From Macrotrachela quadricornifera (Eukaryota > Rotifera > Eurotatoria > Philodinida > Philodinidae): a stretch of 64,000 nucleotides of DNA. Location: the NCBI GenBank assembly GCA_022393335.1, contig JAJEKB010020775.1:554011-618010 (forward strand), read 5' to 3'. A program made the translations under genes and the position numbers. The notes under the pieces are model-generated. The model saw only the letters and a list, made by a program, of their open reading frames with translations, ran no database searches and was not told the DNA's origin. This document shows, piece after piece, positions 1-10,870 of the stretch. Positions within the stretch are counted from its first letter, which is position 1. Every line of letters starts with the position of its first letter.

Positions 1-1270
1 AAGCAAAATTTTAACGAGATGCATCCATTGACTTCAAAGCTGAACTAATATCGGTCGATATAGTGACATTAAATATGCAAACGGTTAGTCGTTGATTTCA
101 AAAGTTTATCATAAGTCCAATAAGTGAGATTTGAAGTACCTTAATAAATTCTCAAATAACTCGTTTTTTGAGGAAAACTAATTCTTTACTAGACATTTCG
201 TGTAACAGAGCATATCACCCTCACCCAAGATCTTTTTCATGGAATTATGGTTTGGAGTGATAGCCACCTGGTCATGCTATTGAACTTGATGAATAAAATG
301 AAACATCTGAATCGTATCTAATTCTGTTTTCTTAAAGAAACAGTCGTATAGCGATAAATATTGCGTTAAAAAAGACATGAGTGTTCGTTTCTCCGTTTCG
401 TTCAAACAAGTCAGAATTTAGGATTAGAAAATATGACGTCCCAAACCACTAAATATGATCAGATATCTGTATTAGATTTGTTCAAACTCAATCGAACACA
501 AAGAATTCAAACTTGAGGTTTCCTTATCATTTTCATATGAATCTATATAAGGATATTTCTATATACACATTACATATTTACTTCTTAAGTGTATAAAGAA
601 ATCCGTTCGCGTATGGTTACGTTTAAATTAAGAGAAAGTAGATTTGTTTTGCTTTTGCATTTCAACAGATTCATATTGAGTATAATAGTGGATGACCTAA
701 TTTTTGGGCATAACATCACCAATAAAAGCATACGCGTTGAATATTAAAAGAAATATTTATTTTTGTTTTGTCAATATTCACTAATTGCATGAAATTTGTG
801 CAAATACAAGAAGAAAATCAAATGGCGTCGTTGCCTATTTTTCGTTATTGATTTTTTTACTCTGTATGACCCTTGTTTTTCTTTTTTACGATTAGAAGAA
901 AAAAATATAAAAAGGAAAGTGGTTGAATGAATAAAAGGATTGACAGCAGAGAGAGTAAGAGTGAAATGAGAATGTGGCGATGCAAGTTAGAAGCTAGGAG
1001 CATAGAATAAGATAAACTGAGGAGTTTTCACCGAAAATACTCTGTTGAGTTGGAACGAGTTTTCGATTTTTACATTACTGTGAAATAAAATATTTATTCA
1101 GTATATGTCTAACTATGTAGCTAGTCGATATAAGGAATGATGTGGAAAATATTTTATTCTCAAATTCGTCTCTGTGAATATGAAATGTGTTCGTGTCATA
1201 AAACATAGCGTATGTCTGGATGCTAAAAAAATGAAAACAGAGAAGTATTCTAGAATGCGAACTTGAAAAA
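1..1270. other. Intergenic, no gene seen
   Basis: AT-rich sequence with no long open frame and no recognisable repeat. It lies downstream of the minus-strand transporter gene and may include its 3' untranslated region. Confidence 0.5.
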
Positions 1271-3104
1271 CTAACTCACCCAATCACAAGATTCTTTGTT
1301 AGCTGCTTCACGATCATATTGATCAATTGATAAATGATCTCGTCTTCGATTTTCAACTATTAAACAGAAGCGTAGAATAAAAGTGACAATTAAACTAACG
1401 ACAAGTAATCCACCACAGATTAAATGTCCACGTTGTTCAGTAAGTTTATCAACATTATGATAAATCTAAGAAGAAAAAAAATGTTGCGAGTCAGATTGTA
1501 AGAAAAATCAAATGTAATGTCAATTGGCATGTTAGAATTCAATTTTGTGCTCTAATTTAAAACTTTTTACAAACAACAATCTCACATGAGGTATGGCAAT
1601 TCCACCAATTTGACCAATGCATACAACAAAACTGACGGCTATTGCTCGCTTTGTATGACCACCAACATTATGTGTTAACCAAGACAATATAAGAGGACAT
1701 GCTGAGAGTGTACCACAACAAGCAATACATGCACTGATGTAGCGTGCCACATTACTTTGATCGACCAAAGAAAATAATAGAACGAACCCAACAAGAGAAA
1801 ATAATAGACAAAATGCCAAATGAAAACTGTGTTCATGTCGATGTGATGAAGAATATCCAATTAACAAACAAAATGCGAATGCGATAATATAAGGTGGTGC
1901 TGTCATTAAATGTGCGTCTGCTTTAGAGGAAACCATACCACTGACAAGTGAAGGAAGATATGTGGTCAGAATTTGAAAGCAGCAAAATCTCCGATACCAA
2001 CCATAGCATACAAATATATTCGCCAATCTACAAAAGCATAACCTACTTGTCGCCATGAAAGTCGAGTGCATGATGTGGATATACCATTAGCTACACCTGC
2101 GTCGTCTCGAAGAAGATTTGTCAATAGTTGTTTTTCACAATTATTTAACCCTTAGTATTCACAAAATATTTAAAATATCTACGTCTCGTTTATTAATTCT
2201 TACATTGAACAGTATTGGGTATATTACCAAGAAAAAGATAGGTAATAATACCAAGTGGAATATTTGGCAAACCTTCTAGCAAGAATATCCATTGCCAACC
2301 TTTCAGACCACCGATACCTTCCATCTGTGCAATACCATGAGCCTACATTTATAACAATCGTTAATTCTATCATATGAGATTTATGACTACATACCAAAAT
2401 ACCACCGAGAGCACCGGCCAAAATAGCAGCTCCATAGAGTATAGCTATTCTCATAGTTTGCTCTTTTTTACAGTACCATAATGAGAAATAAACAACGATA
2501 CCTGGAAAATAGCCAGATTCACCCATACCCTTCAATAATAAAATTCGAAATTTTATTATTGATCAAGATTTAATTAACTTACAAGAAGGAAACGAACGAT
2601 AAGCAATTCTCGAGCATTTCTCACAAAAGCCATACTAACAATGATGCTACCCCATGCAATTGTACTCAATGACAGATAAGGAGTCGGTCCAAGCACACGT
2701 AGGACAAGATTACTCGGGATTGCGAAGATCAACTGAAGCAAAAAGTGCATTAGAACACATCAAAGTCTACTAATGTATTTTCTCACATAGGCAAGAAAAA
2801 AGATTGAAATGGCCCAAGTACTCTGATATTTCATTAACCGTAGATCAGTTTCAATACCCATCAATTTAGCATGGCCTAAAGAATAATTATCTATGATAAG
2901 TAAAGATTTAACATAAAAATACATGCCAATACTATTTCGATTGATATATGAACTCATTTCGAGAATAAAAAGAAATAGAATGAGTCTTCGATCGAGTTTC
3001 GAAATAAGACGACGAATAGCTACAGCTTTGAACTGTTGCCTTGTGTCTTGATCGATATCAAAATTAACATTCATTGTCATTCCAGCTGCTTGCATTGATT
3101 CCAC
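1271..3104 (-). CDS. MFS transporter, fungal-type anion:cation symporter (Dal5/Tna1-like), one apparent frame break
   Basis: Membrane transporter of the major facilitator superfamily, closest in memory to the fungal anion:cation symporter family that carries allantoate, nicotinate and related organic anions. Inferred exons (minus strand): 3104-2927, 2875-2787, 2732-2583, 2529-2395, 2342-2204, 2150-1586 and 1465-1271, giving about 483 residues, a normal family length. Family landmarks in order: LDRRL and INRNSIG in the first helix region, ESGYFPG and YSLWY-like FSLWYCKKE in the middle, VGGHTKRA near helix 11, and a C-terminal LRFCLIVENRRRD tail. The first intron candidate (2926-2876, 51 bp) would be GC-AG; reading through it adds 17 residues that the family lacks. 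Near position 1978 the frame shifts by one base between GDFAAF and ILTTYLPS, as if one base were missing. This is either an assembly error or a young pseudogene. The fungal resemblance suggests horizontal transfer; the substrate is unknown. Confidence 0.8.
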
Positions 3105-3678
3105 TCTTATTATTAGGGACCAGATAGTGGAGAAAAAAAATGATCTAAATGTTTAAATCTGGTTTTATTCAGATAACCAAAAGAAAAGTAAGAATAAAAA
3201 GACAAGTTGAGGCAGATGGATGATACCGCGCTCCTTAATACACCAACCACACACAAGAAGAAACATCTATATATATATATATATATATGTATAGACGAAT
3301 ACAAGTAGGAGAAAGAGAAATAGAAAACTATCGGATACAACACAAAGAGTGTGGTCATAAGATATCAGTTTGATATCATTGTTAACAAAGGGAAAAGAAA
3401 GAAAGAAAGAAAGAAAAGCAAAGACGAGTGAAAAGAAATAAAGAAAAAAGAAGAATCATAGGAACGACCCCTAACCGTCGCCCCTTCTTGAAAAAGATGT
3501 GTCTCCTCACACATAAAAGCAAAAAAATACATATAACGAAAAGACGATAACAAATATCAACAAAAAAAAAAACCATATGGTTTTATAAATCGATCCAAAC
3601 GAAAAAAAAGAGAGAAAATAAAAAATCTGTTTTTTTAACTTATTTTCGTCGAGATGAAGTCTCGTGCGAGTTCAATAA
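3105..3678. other. Intergenic, possible promoter side of the transporter gene
   Basis: Purine-rich on the plus strand, with GAAA/GAAAG runs near 3390-3420 and the AT microsatellite. The open frames here are low-complexity reads of this bias and do not look like genes. Confidence 0.5.
3268..3288. repeat. (AT)n microsatellite
   Basis: A run of about ten AT dinucleotides upstream of the transporter gene. Confidence 0.9.
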
Positions 3679-3990
3679 TACAGGGTGGCCCAAAAGTCAC
3701 GTTACCCAAAAAAATTAAGTATCTCCCTTACAGCTTGAGCAGAGAAGCTGATTTTTTTACCAGTGATAGAGCCATGTACAAGCTTTATATTTATAAAGAC
3801 ATGTCTAGGGAGATCCTTTGTTAAGTATCATTATTGATTTCAACAAGAAAATTTTACTTTTTCACAGATAGAAAAAAAAATAGTATACTTAACAGGGGGT
3901 CTGTTTAGTCATGGCTTCATGGATATGAAGCTTGAACATGGCTCTATCACTGATAAAAAAATCAGCTCCTTTGCTCGAGCTGTAATTTCC
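3679..3990. mobile_element. Palindromic MITE-like repeat, family A, copy 1 (right end missing)
   Basis: The left end reads TA then CAGGGTGGCCCAAAAGT, which resembles Tc1/mariner-type termini with a TA target. Inside, 3733-3828 and 3882-3982 are imperfect inverted copies of each other: GCTTGAGC...AGTGATAGAGCCATG...TTAAGTAT on the left returns as its reverse complement on the right. The same arms occur in a larger composite copy at 56.3-57.2 kb. No coding capacity is visible, so it would be non-autonomous. The matching right terminus was not found. Confidence 0.7.
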
Positions 3991-5235
3991 TTGACTGTAA
4001 GTCAGGGTCTAAATCCCGAAATTGTCGATGTGTTTGTGGGTTTGTCCACAGGGTCAAAGGTTAAAAAAACATTCGCAATGTTATCTTATGAGGGTACTCT
4101 TAGGTCATCAACTGTTATACTATAGAAGTATCCTTGGATCCTCAACTACTATGTATCGGTGGTATTCGTTATTATCGAGACCTATCCCGTGGGCTTTAGT
4201 CGTAATCTTAATCTCTAAAAGGAATGTGCTTGTCGGCAGGGTATTAGTCCGAACATACAGTCAAGGGACCTAGTGGGTCGCCTCGATCCACGCTACTTGT
4301 CATGTTGTCAAAGTGAAAATTTTCTAAATTATTAACGAGATTTATTATGTTGTTCTAACTCAAATGAGAAAGAGTAGTTAGACCAGTATATGCTATTATT
4401 ACTGTCAATAATGTACTAAGAAATTGAAAAATCATATCATTAATATTCTGATTCGCCCTACGAGAGAAGATAACCAATATAAGTCTTTTATGTCTATTTA
4501 TTCCATACATGCAATGTTGAAAAAGGTGTGAAATTTATTTTCTACATGGATATCAATGCCTCATTCCGGTGTTACATAGACTAAATTTACTGCTTATGAT
4601 AGTCGTTTGAAAGATGAGTAATACTCTCAATATAAATATCATGTGTTTCACATATTTTCAGTCAACCTTGCCCGTACGATAACGACAGTATTCATAATTT
4701 TAGTATTTTCAATAATGTATATTGCCTACATCAAAGAGGTATATTCTCCTCGTTCATTGGCCATTTAATTATTTAGTGTGTTTGGACCCTTTAAAAATAA
4801 ATAATAGAGAAGAACAACTGTACAACAGAATCGAAAAAAAAATGACGTATCATGTGTCATTGTTTTGCGTTCTTTGCATCCTACTCGTTGAGCAATGTGC
4901 TTCATACATATTAACACGTAATACACTTTTAGAACGTCCTCATTCTCCTTCAAGCCTACATACACACATATATAGATATTTATATATATAGAGAGAGAAG
5001 AGAATCTTTTTTGAAACAGCATTATCAATTTAACTGTTCATTTGCTTGTAAGTATCCTTGTCCTATTCTTTCAGATTGATTATAGGGCAATAAAGTAGAA
5101 AAAATAACATTCAAACGATAAGTCTTCTTTTATTTTACGATAATATTGTTGTGCAGAATGTAAGAGTTTAATTATTCATTTTAGAGAAAGAGCTAATCAT
5201 ATTTATTGCACTTTTTGGAAACATTGACACACGTT
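3991..5235. other. Intergenic
   Basis: No convincing gene. Short open frames lack family resemblance. An ATATATAG/GAGAG stretch lies near 4970-5000. Confidence 0.5.
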
Positions 5236-6294
5236 ATGTCACTTGAGGAAGCAATACAGAAAGAAAGCGAACGATTTCTTACTTTGTTCAACCGTTTATC
5301 TGATACGCAATGGAGTGAAACTGCTCTGCCAAAAGCACAATCTCATTTGACAGCATGTCAAAACCAAGCTAGTTTTATACAAGCTAAAATTGAAGTATTT
5401 AATGCTACAGCTGATAAGGAGTATAAACGTTTAGCTGATATTAAAGGACATGGTGTTAAACATGCTTGGTACAAGATTCGAGGTAAGCTTGAACAAAATT
5501 TGGATGAACAAGAAAAGAAATGGTTACAAGAATTTGAGAAATGCAAAGAAGAAGAACAACATTTAACAGTTTTAAAAGAAGAAATTAATTCTGCTGAGAA
5601 ATATCTGCAGCAATGTCAAACTACTTATGAAGAATATAAAAAAACTAAACAAACGTTGGATAAATTATTGGAGCGTTTTTTTTCTAATGTAACACCTTAT
5701 CCTGATGAAGCCAAAGCAGAAGAAAACTTAAAAAAGGAACAAGAATATCTAAATACTCTACAAAGAGATCATCATATTTTAACGCATACCTTTGAATTAC
5801 TTCAAAAAGCTCGTCGTGCTCTTACTATCTGTCGCCAAGAACTTGATCGTGCGTTGAATATGAACACTTTTGACTTATTTTCTAATTCTCCGTTTGCCGA
5901 CATATCAGTAAGTTCGCACTTAGCTAAAGCAAGGGATGCGTCAACTCAAGCACAACAATTACTTAATGAAGTTGCGTATGTATATCCAAATATATCACAT
6001 ATTGGAGACCTACATATCAAGCAGGATAACCTCGTTTTTAATATTTTATGTGACAATATTTGGACTGATATGAACATGAGAAAAATGATTCATGAAGCAA
6101 TGGATCGTATTGCTCGTGCATATGCAATTTTGGCGGATGTCTTATTAGAAATCAAGGGAGAGTTGGAAAAATGTGAAATTGATCGAGATGCAACGAGCAA
6201 TGATGTGAAACGACTAGCAGCTGAACATTTTAATGCAAGAGTTGCTATTGTACAAAATATTATAGATCAGCCACCGCCATATTCGTCTGTTTGA
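5236..6294 (+). CDS. Coiled-coil protein with C-terminal PPPY motif, similar to uncharacterised fungal proteins
   Basis: An intronless frame of 352 residues. The frame stays open for ten codons upstream, but the first ATG is at 5236, so that start is used. Residues about 60-190 are rich in K, E, Q and L with heptad-like spacing and are likely a long coiled coil. A more conserved-looking central part follows (FDLFSNSPFADI, then a Q/A-rich helix), then DNIWTDMNMRKMIHEAMDRI and a second coiled coil. The tail is QPPPYSSV, a PY motif of the kind bound by WW domains. From memory, basidiomycete and ascomycete proteins of unknown function share this layout, including the FADM-like centre and a PPPxY tail. 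That and the lack of introns make transfer from fungi plausible. Function is unknown; a scaffold or adaptor role is a guess. Confidence 0.75.
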   Translation: MSLEEAIQKESERFLTLFNRLSDTQWSETALPKAQSHLTACQNQASFIQAKIEVFNATADKEYKRLADIKGHGVKHAWYKIRGKLEQNLDEQEKKWLQEFEKCKEEEQHLTVLKEEINSAEKYLQQCQTTYEEYKKTKQTLDKLLERFFSNVTPYPDEAKAEENLKKEQEYLNTLQRDHHILTHTFELLQKARRALTICRQELDRALNMNTFDLFSNSPFADISVSSHLAKARDASTQAQQLLNEVAYVYPNISHIGDLHIKQDNLVFNILCDNIWTDMNMRKMIHEAMDRIARAYAILADVLLEIKGELEKCEIDRDATSNDVKRLAAEHFNARVAIVQNIIDQPPPYSSV

Positions 6295-6344
6295 TACATT
6301 GACATGGTCAAGACTATGTTTATATTTTGTCATTAATGTAATAT

Positions 6345-6350
6345 AATAAA
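6345..6350 (+). promoter_or_regulatory. Polyadenylation signal AATAAA
   Basis: A canonical hexamer about 50 bases after the stop codon of the coiled-coil gene, followed by a T-rich stretch. Confidence 0.6.
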
Positions 6351-9300
6351 TCTCGGTTTTATTTTATGTTTTATTCTTTTAACGTTGTAATATTTCATTT
6401 TGAAGAGATGCATTGACTCAATCAAAGATTTCACTATTATTAGATCATTAAGCTTTCTAGCAGGTAGCTTCAATTTTTAAGTTCTCGGATCAATGCAGTA
6501 GGAGACAGAGAAAAAATAAAACTGCCATCTGACGATTTCTAATCCATATTATAATAAATAGGATCGATCACGAATTCACAGATTGATAGAATTCTTGACA
6601 AATTCTGTCGGATCCAAGCAGTCGGAATAATTACCGATTTCGGCTACTGGACATCATCGAAAATGTATTTGTATTCCACAGTAGGATCTGTCACAGATTC
6701 TATAACCTAGATTCCTATCTGATTCTATTGAATTTCGGATTCGATTTGAAGATTATTTATATTTTCTTTTATTATGGAGTTTCAAGTATACTAAATCATA
6801 GCTAACTTTAACTACATTTGTGGAAAGTAAGTACACAAACATTTTTGCAGTTGATGATACTCGATATGGACGTATTTCCTTTTGTTTTAATTTCATTCAA
6901 AATCAATTACAATCACAACAGCTGAATTAATTAAATAATTACAACAGTTTCTAGTTGGTGTAAAGCATCGCTTTTTCGAAAATCCCTTATCATAAACCAA
7001 TCTTTTGATAACAAGTTTTCCTTAAAACTTGGATGCTATAAAATTTTAGATATCGAAACTAATATTCTTGTTTGAAAGAGCGTAAAAATTGGCCAAAAAA
7101 GCTGATTTCTATTTCATCGAATTTTTCGACTGTGAAACTTCGCAAAAAATATTATTATTATATGCTGAATGGTAAAGTAAAATCAGTTCAACAAAATCTG
7201 ATATAAATCTTCCTCATAAATAATGAATTTTGGGGCAAAATAATGGTTGAATCATTAGATATGTCATAACTCTGATGGATAATCAAGCCCATTTCTGTAC
7301 CATCTCAAAAGATCATCTTTGTCTATGCCATATTTTCCGATATTACACAATAATATTAATGTGTGTATCGAACCAAACATGCCTTTCTACTGTCATTAAA
7401 TAAATCATGAGTTCCTAGACTTCACGAGTGCCCATCTTTTTATAATTTTGTTTTTTGAATTTAAGTAGTTTATATTGGTAAAGTGCGTTGATTTTGATGA
7501 ACTGTTTAGCAGAAAATCCTGTGATCAATGGTATATCTTGAATTTGCTGTATTCTAGTAATAAATGATAGAAGAATACTATTATTTGTACTTCTCAAAAA
7601 TCAATGCGCGTTGAAGAGTAAGATACACTTAATTAAATACAATACAATGAATTAAGAGAACTAACTGTTATGGAGACTTGAAGCTTCAAATTTTGGTGTA
7701 TATATTTCCAGTTTTCGTATGAAAATCGCTTGTACAAACATACGACAGGTTTAATAACAAGAATAAATGATAGAGTTCCTGAAAATTCTTTGTTTTGTGA
7801 TTGATTAGGACACCTGATAATCTGCTCCTTATACGTTTCTTTCCTCTCAAGCGTATCTCAGGGTGAGATGATTCTCTTTCCTCCAACCTGATTCATCCTC
7901 ATCCTCAATTCCTAGTTCCGCCATCAAGATGATTATATTTATTGGTGATGACACATAAAGCTATATAATGGTAAGTTGTCATATCCAAAATATTCGAACT
8001 AAGTAAACAATTTCATAGTAGTGTTCAGAACCGTAAAGTTTTATTCTTTTCTCAAGGGAACAAATTAACAGTCTTTATTTTATTCTAAAGGATAGACGTA
8101 TGAATGTAAACTAAAAAGCATCCATATCAGACAACATCAATCGATTCTTTGTTGTCCGCATAAATTATTCACTTATTAGGATGTCTATTCAAATCTGAAA
8201 ACCTGAGTAAAGAGTTGTTCCTAAATGTGGATCGTACCTTTGAACTCATTGTGTAAATACAAAAACATAAATTCACTGATTTGATTTCGAAATACATGTT
8301 TTCTTTCCTTATTTTTAAGCACGGTTTTTGTTTTCTTTCTTAAATTCTCGATTTTCTATCATCATACTATATAAAAAGAGAAACAGAAAAAATATTAAAT
8401 ACGAAAATTTTTTCTATAATCGGTTCGCTCTTCCCTGTCGTCCGTCTATCTAGTATCAAAATTGCAACACTTGCTGGATAATTGAACTTATGAATTCAAC
8501 AAATGATAAAAGAGAGTTATTGGAAGACGCTTTAACAAGTCAACCATATAGTCATTAATGATCTACTGTCTGACATAGAGAAGCCCAATCAAAAAAATAT
8601 AGTGCTTTCGAGATGTGGTCATTACTTCTTCATTTATGTCAAAACTGAAGTATTGCAAACCTTTTCTCATATTCTTTTATTAGATATGAAAAAAAACATA
8701 TTAGTGACGGATAGTTTTTGTTTACTGTCTTTTTACGCAGTAGAGAGAATGCCTATTGCTAAAAGAAAAAGAACGAGAGAATTGAGAAGAAGCAGCACAA
8801 CTGCAAGTTTATTTTTCGTAATAGCCTCCTTGCTTACACAATTTCGTCGTTCTTTTCAATAGAATCCTCATTATGGACGAAGAGCACCACTACGAAAGAA
8901 AAATGAAAAAGCGACAATTTTGCAACGAGCAAGCAACTAGCAACTCAATGCCATTATAATACATCCGGTCAAAAAAACGCAAATTATAAATGCAGGTTGT
9001 CTTCCGTTAATGTTTCTCTCCTCCCATGATTTCTGTCCTTCTTCTAGATGATCCTAAGTATCATGGAACATTTGGTACTAGAATATAGATAATTTAAAAG
9101 GATTCAACTTTTTATATCCATCAGAAAGAACTATCTAAATATTCTACTTAACATTCCTTGCACCAAAGCCGCATCTATTCCCGCTCAGTTAGTCTTGTAG
9201 CTTCAGCTAAAGCATACTAGAAGAGGTACTTGTTTAGGTCAAAATCAAAGATCTAAAACTCGAAAAAGACCTACTAAGAGATTTTTGTTTATTGACAATC

Positions 9301-10106
9301 ATATTTTGCATCCTTTTATTGCATTTAAGGAAAACCTCAATTTCAGTTGAGAACAATAATACACCAGTTTGACTCTTTTGGATCATATATTGTCATTGAT
9401 AAAGATATTTTCACAAATAGTCTGTATTTTTTTTTAATGAAATGTACGAATATTCATGAAATAGATTGATTTAATATTTTTTGTCGAAATGTCGAAGTGT
9501 GAAAAATATACAAGACATTTTTCATTCACAGCTACGAACAGATTGGCAAAAGAAAAAATATTCGTTAAAGTACGGCAGTGATACTAACCATATGAAATTG
9601 GGATGCAATGAGCCCGAACTTGCCAGGTTCGATCGTTCCTAGTATCTAAAACACTAAATTTAGTTATTTGGGTACTTCTATCTACGTTAAAAATTTAGCG
9701 AACTTCATTATTGCAGAATTTTGTTGATTATCACTTACTCCCTTTCATACCGCACTATGAAAGTCTAACATCTTTAAAGTAACGATGTATTTCATTCAGC
9801 TCTATGCTTTACTTGGAAGTATTCGATAAAGTAAATGGCTCATGACAATCATGCATTTTTGCTCGATACTTGTTATATTGTAATCGAATAGAAGTATTCA
9901 ATGAGATATTGTTGTAATCTAAAGTAAGAAAAAAACTGATGTCAGGTATTTGTTGAATGATGTATGCGTTATATTCCAATACCTATCATGATATGCAATC
10001 ATCTCTACTCAACAAAGAAGCGTATGTATCTTTTATATATTTCAGATTACCTTCAAATTTGTAAATCTTACGATTTAATTTGGTTGTATAGTTCGTGACA
10101 ATTGTA
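6351..10106. other. Long intergenic region
   Basis: About 3.8 kb with no convincing gene on either strand. Short open frames are compositional. 6530-6740 repeats GATTCTAT/GAATTC-like words, but no clear unit could be defined. Confidence 0.45.
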
Positions 10107-10870
10107 ATGTCTGACTATCGGAAGAAGTGTAGTTCGGGGTTCTTCATCTTCTCCTATACATTTGTACTACTTTTTTTACCATTTGCATGGAACGGAACTT
10201 CTTCTTATTTATCAGCACAACGAAATCAAGAAAAGTACAATACAGAAACAAGATGCCTTTTGCTAAATACAAGCTATCATAATCATACCTGCTATGATGG
10301 CGACAATGATCCATACAAATGCTACGATGAATATTTTTATGTTTCATACAAAATTTTTAATGGTACACAGATAATTAGTGCTATTATAACCAAAGAGGTT
10401 GACGAATTGCGAAACGTGCAGGTGACTGGATAGTTTTTCTTATTTAAGACAGGGACTATTTAGCGATATATTGCATGAAAAGAGAAAAATTTTAGTATTG
10501 TAAGAGATATACCAGAAGAAAAGTTAATATTTCTTGATTTTTCGATGAGATTTGCACAAATGAATGATATAAATAATTAGCAAATAGTTCATCATAATAC
10601 TTTGGATGAGTCCTGAGCTAAAAACAGCTTCAATATTCGTTAATTCCTTTTTTTATATTATCGATTTGATGTTTAATTATTATTCTGATTTCTTAGGTCG
10701 GTATTGTATATTATTGCTACTATGATCCAAGAGACGTTAAAGCAGTGGTATGGGAACAAACAGATTCAACATCTAGCATTGTCAAAATGATCATCGGATG
10801 GAGCGGACTTTTTGGATGTTCGATTGGAATCATATGTTGCATCTATGCAACTTGCAAGAATAGATCCTAA
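10107..10870 (+). CDS. Small protein with two membrane segments and a Cys-rich extracellular loop
   Basis: Two exons: 10107-10421 and 10697-10870, joined in phase 0 across a 275-bp intron (CAG|GTGACT ... TTCTTAG|GTC), giving 162 residues. The open frame extends a little upstream, but ATG 10107 is the first Met. Residues about 14-32 are a hydrophobic segment (FFIFSYTFVLLFLPFAW). A loop follows with several NxS/T sites and cysteines (NTSYHNHTC). Exon 2 carries CYYDPRDVKAVVWEQ and then a second hydrophobic stretch ending in a short Cys/Lys tail. The N-in, loop-out, C-in layout with CYYDP ahead of the second helix faintly recalls BK-channel beta subunits and other two-pass proteins, but no family assignment is claimed. 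An additional 5' exon cannot be excluded. Confidence 0.6.

Noticed and set aside
8602..8862. Open frame of 86 codons
   Set aside because: No ATG at its start, no recognisable domain and compositional bias typical of chance frames.
9580..9650. tRNA-like sequence: GATACTA ... TAGTATC ends pair and a GGTTCGATC word lies near the 3' side
   Set aside because: The T-stem does not pair and no D-arm or anticodon arm fits, so a tRNA is not supported.
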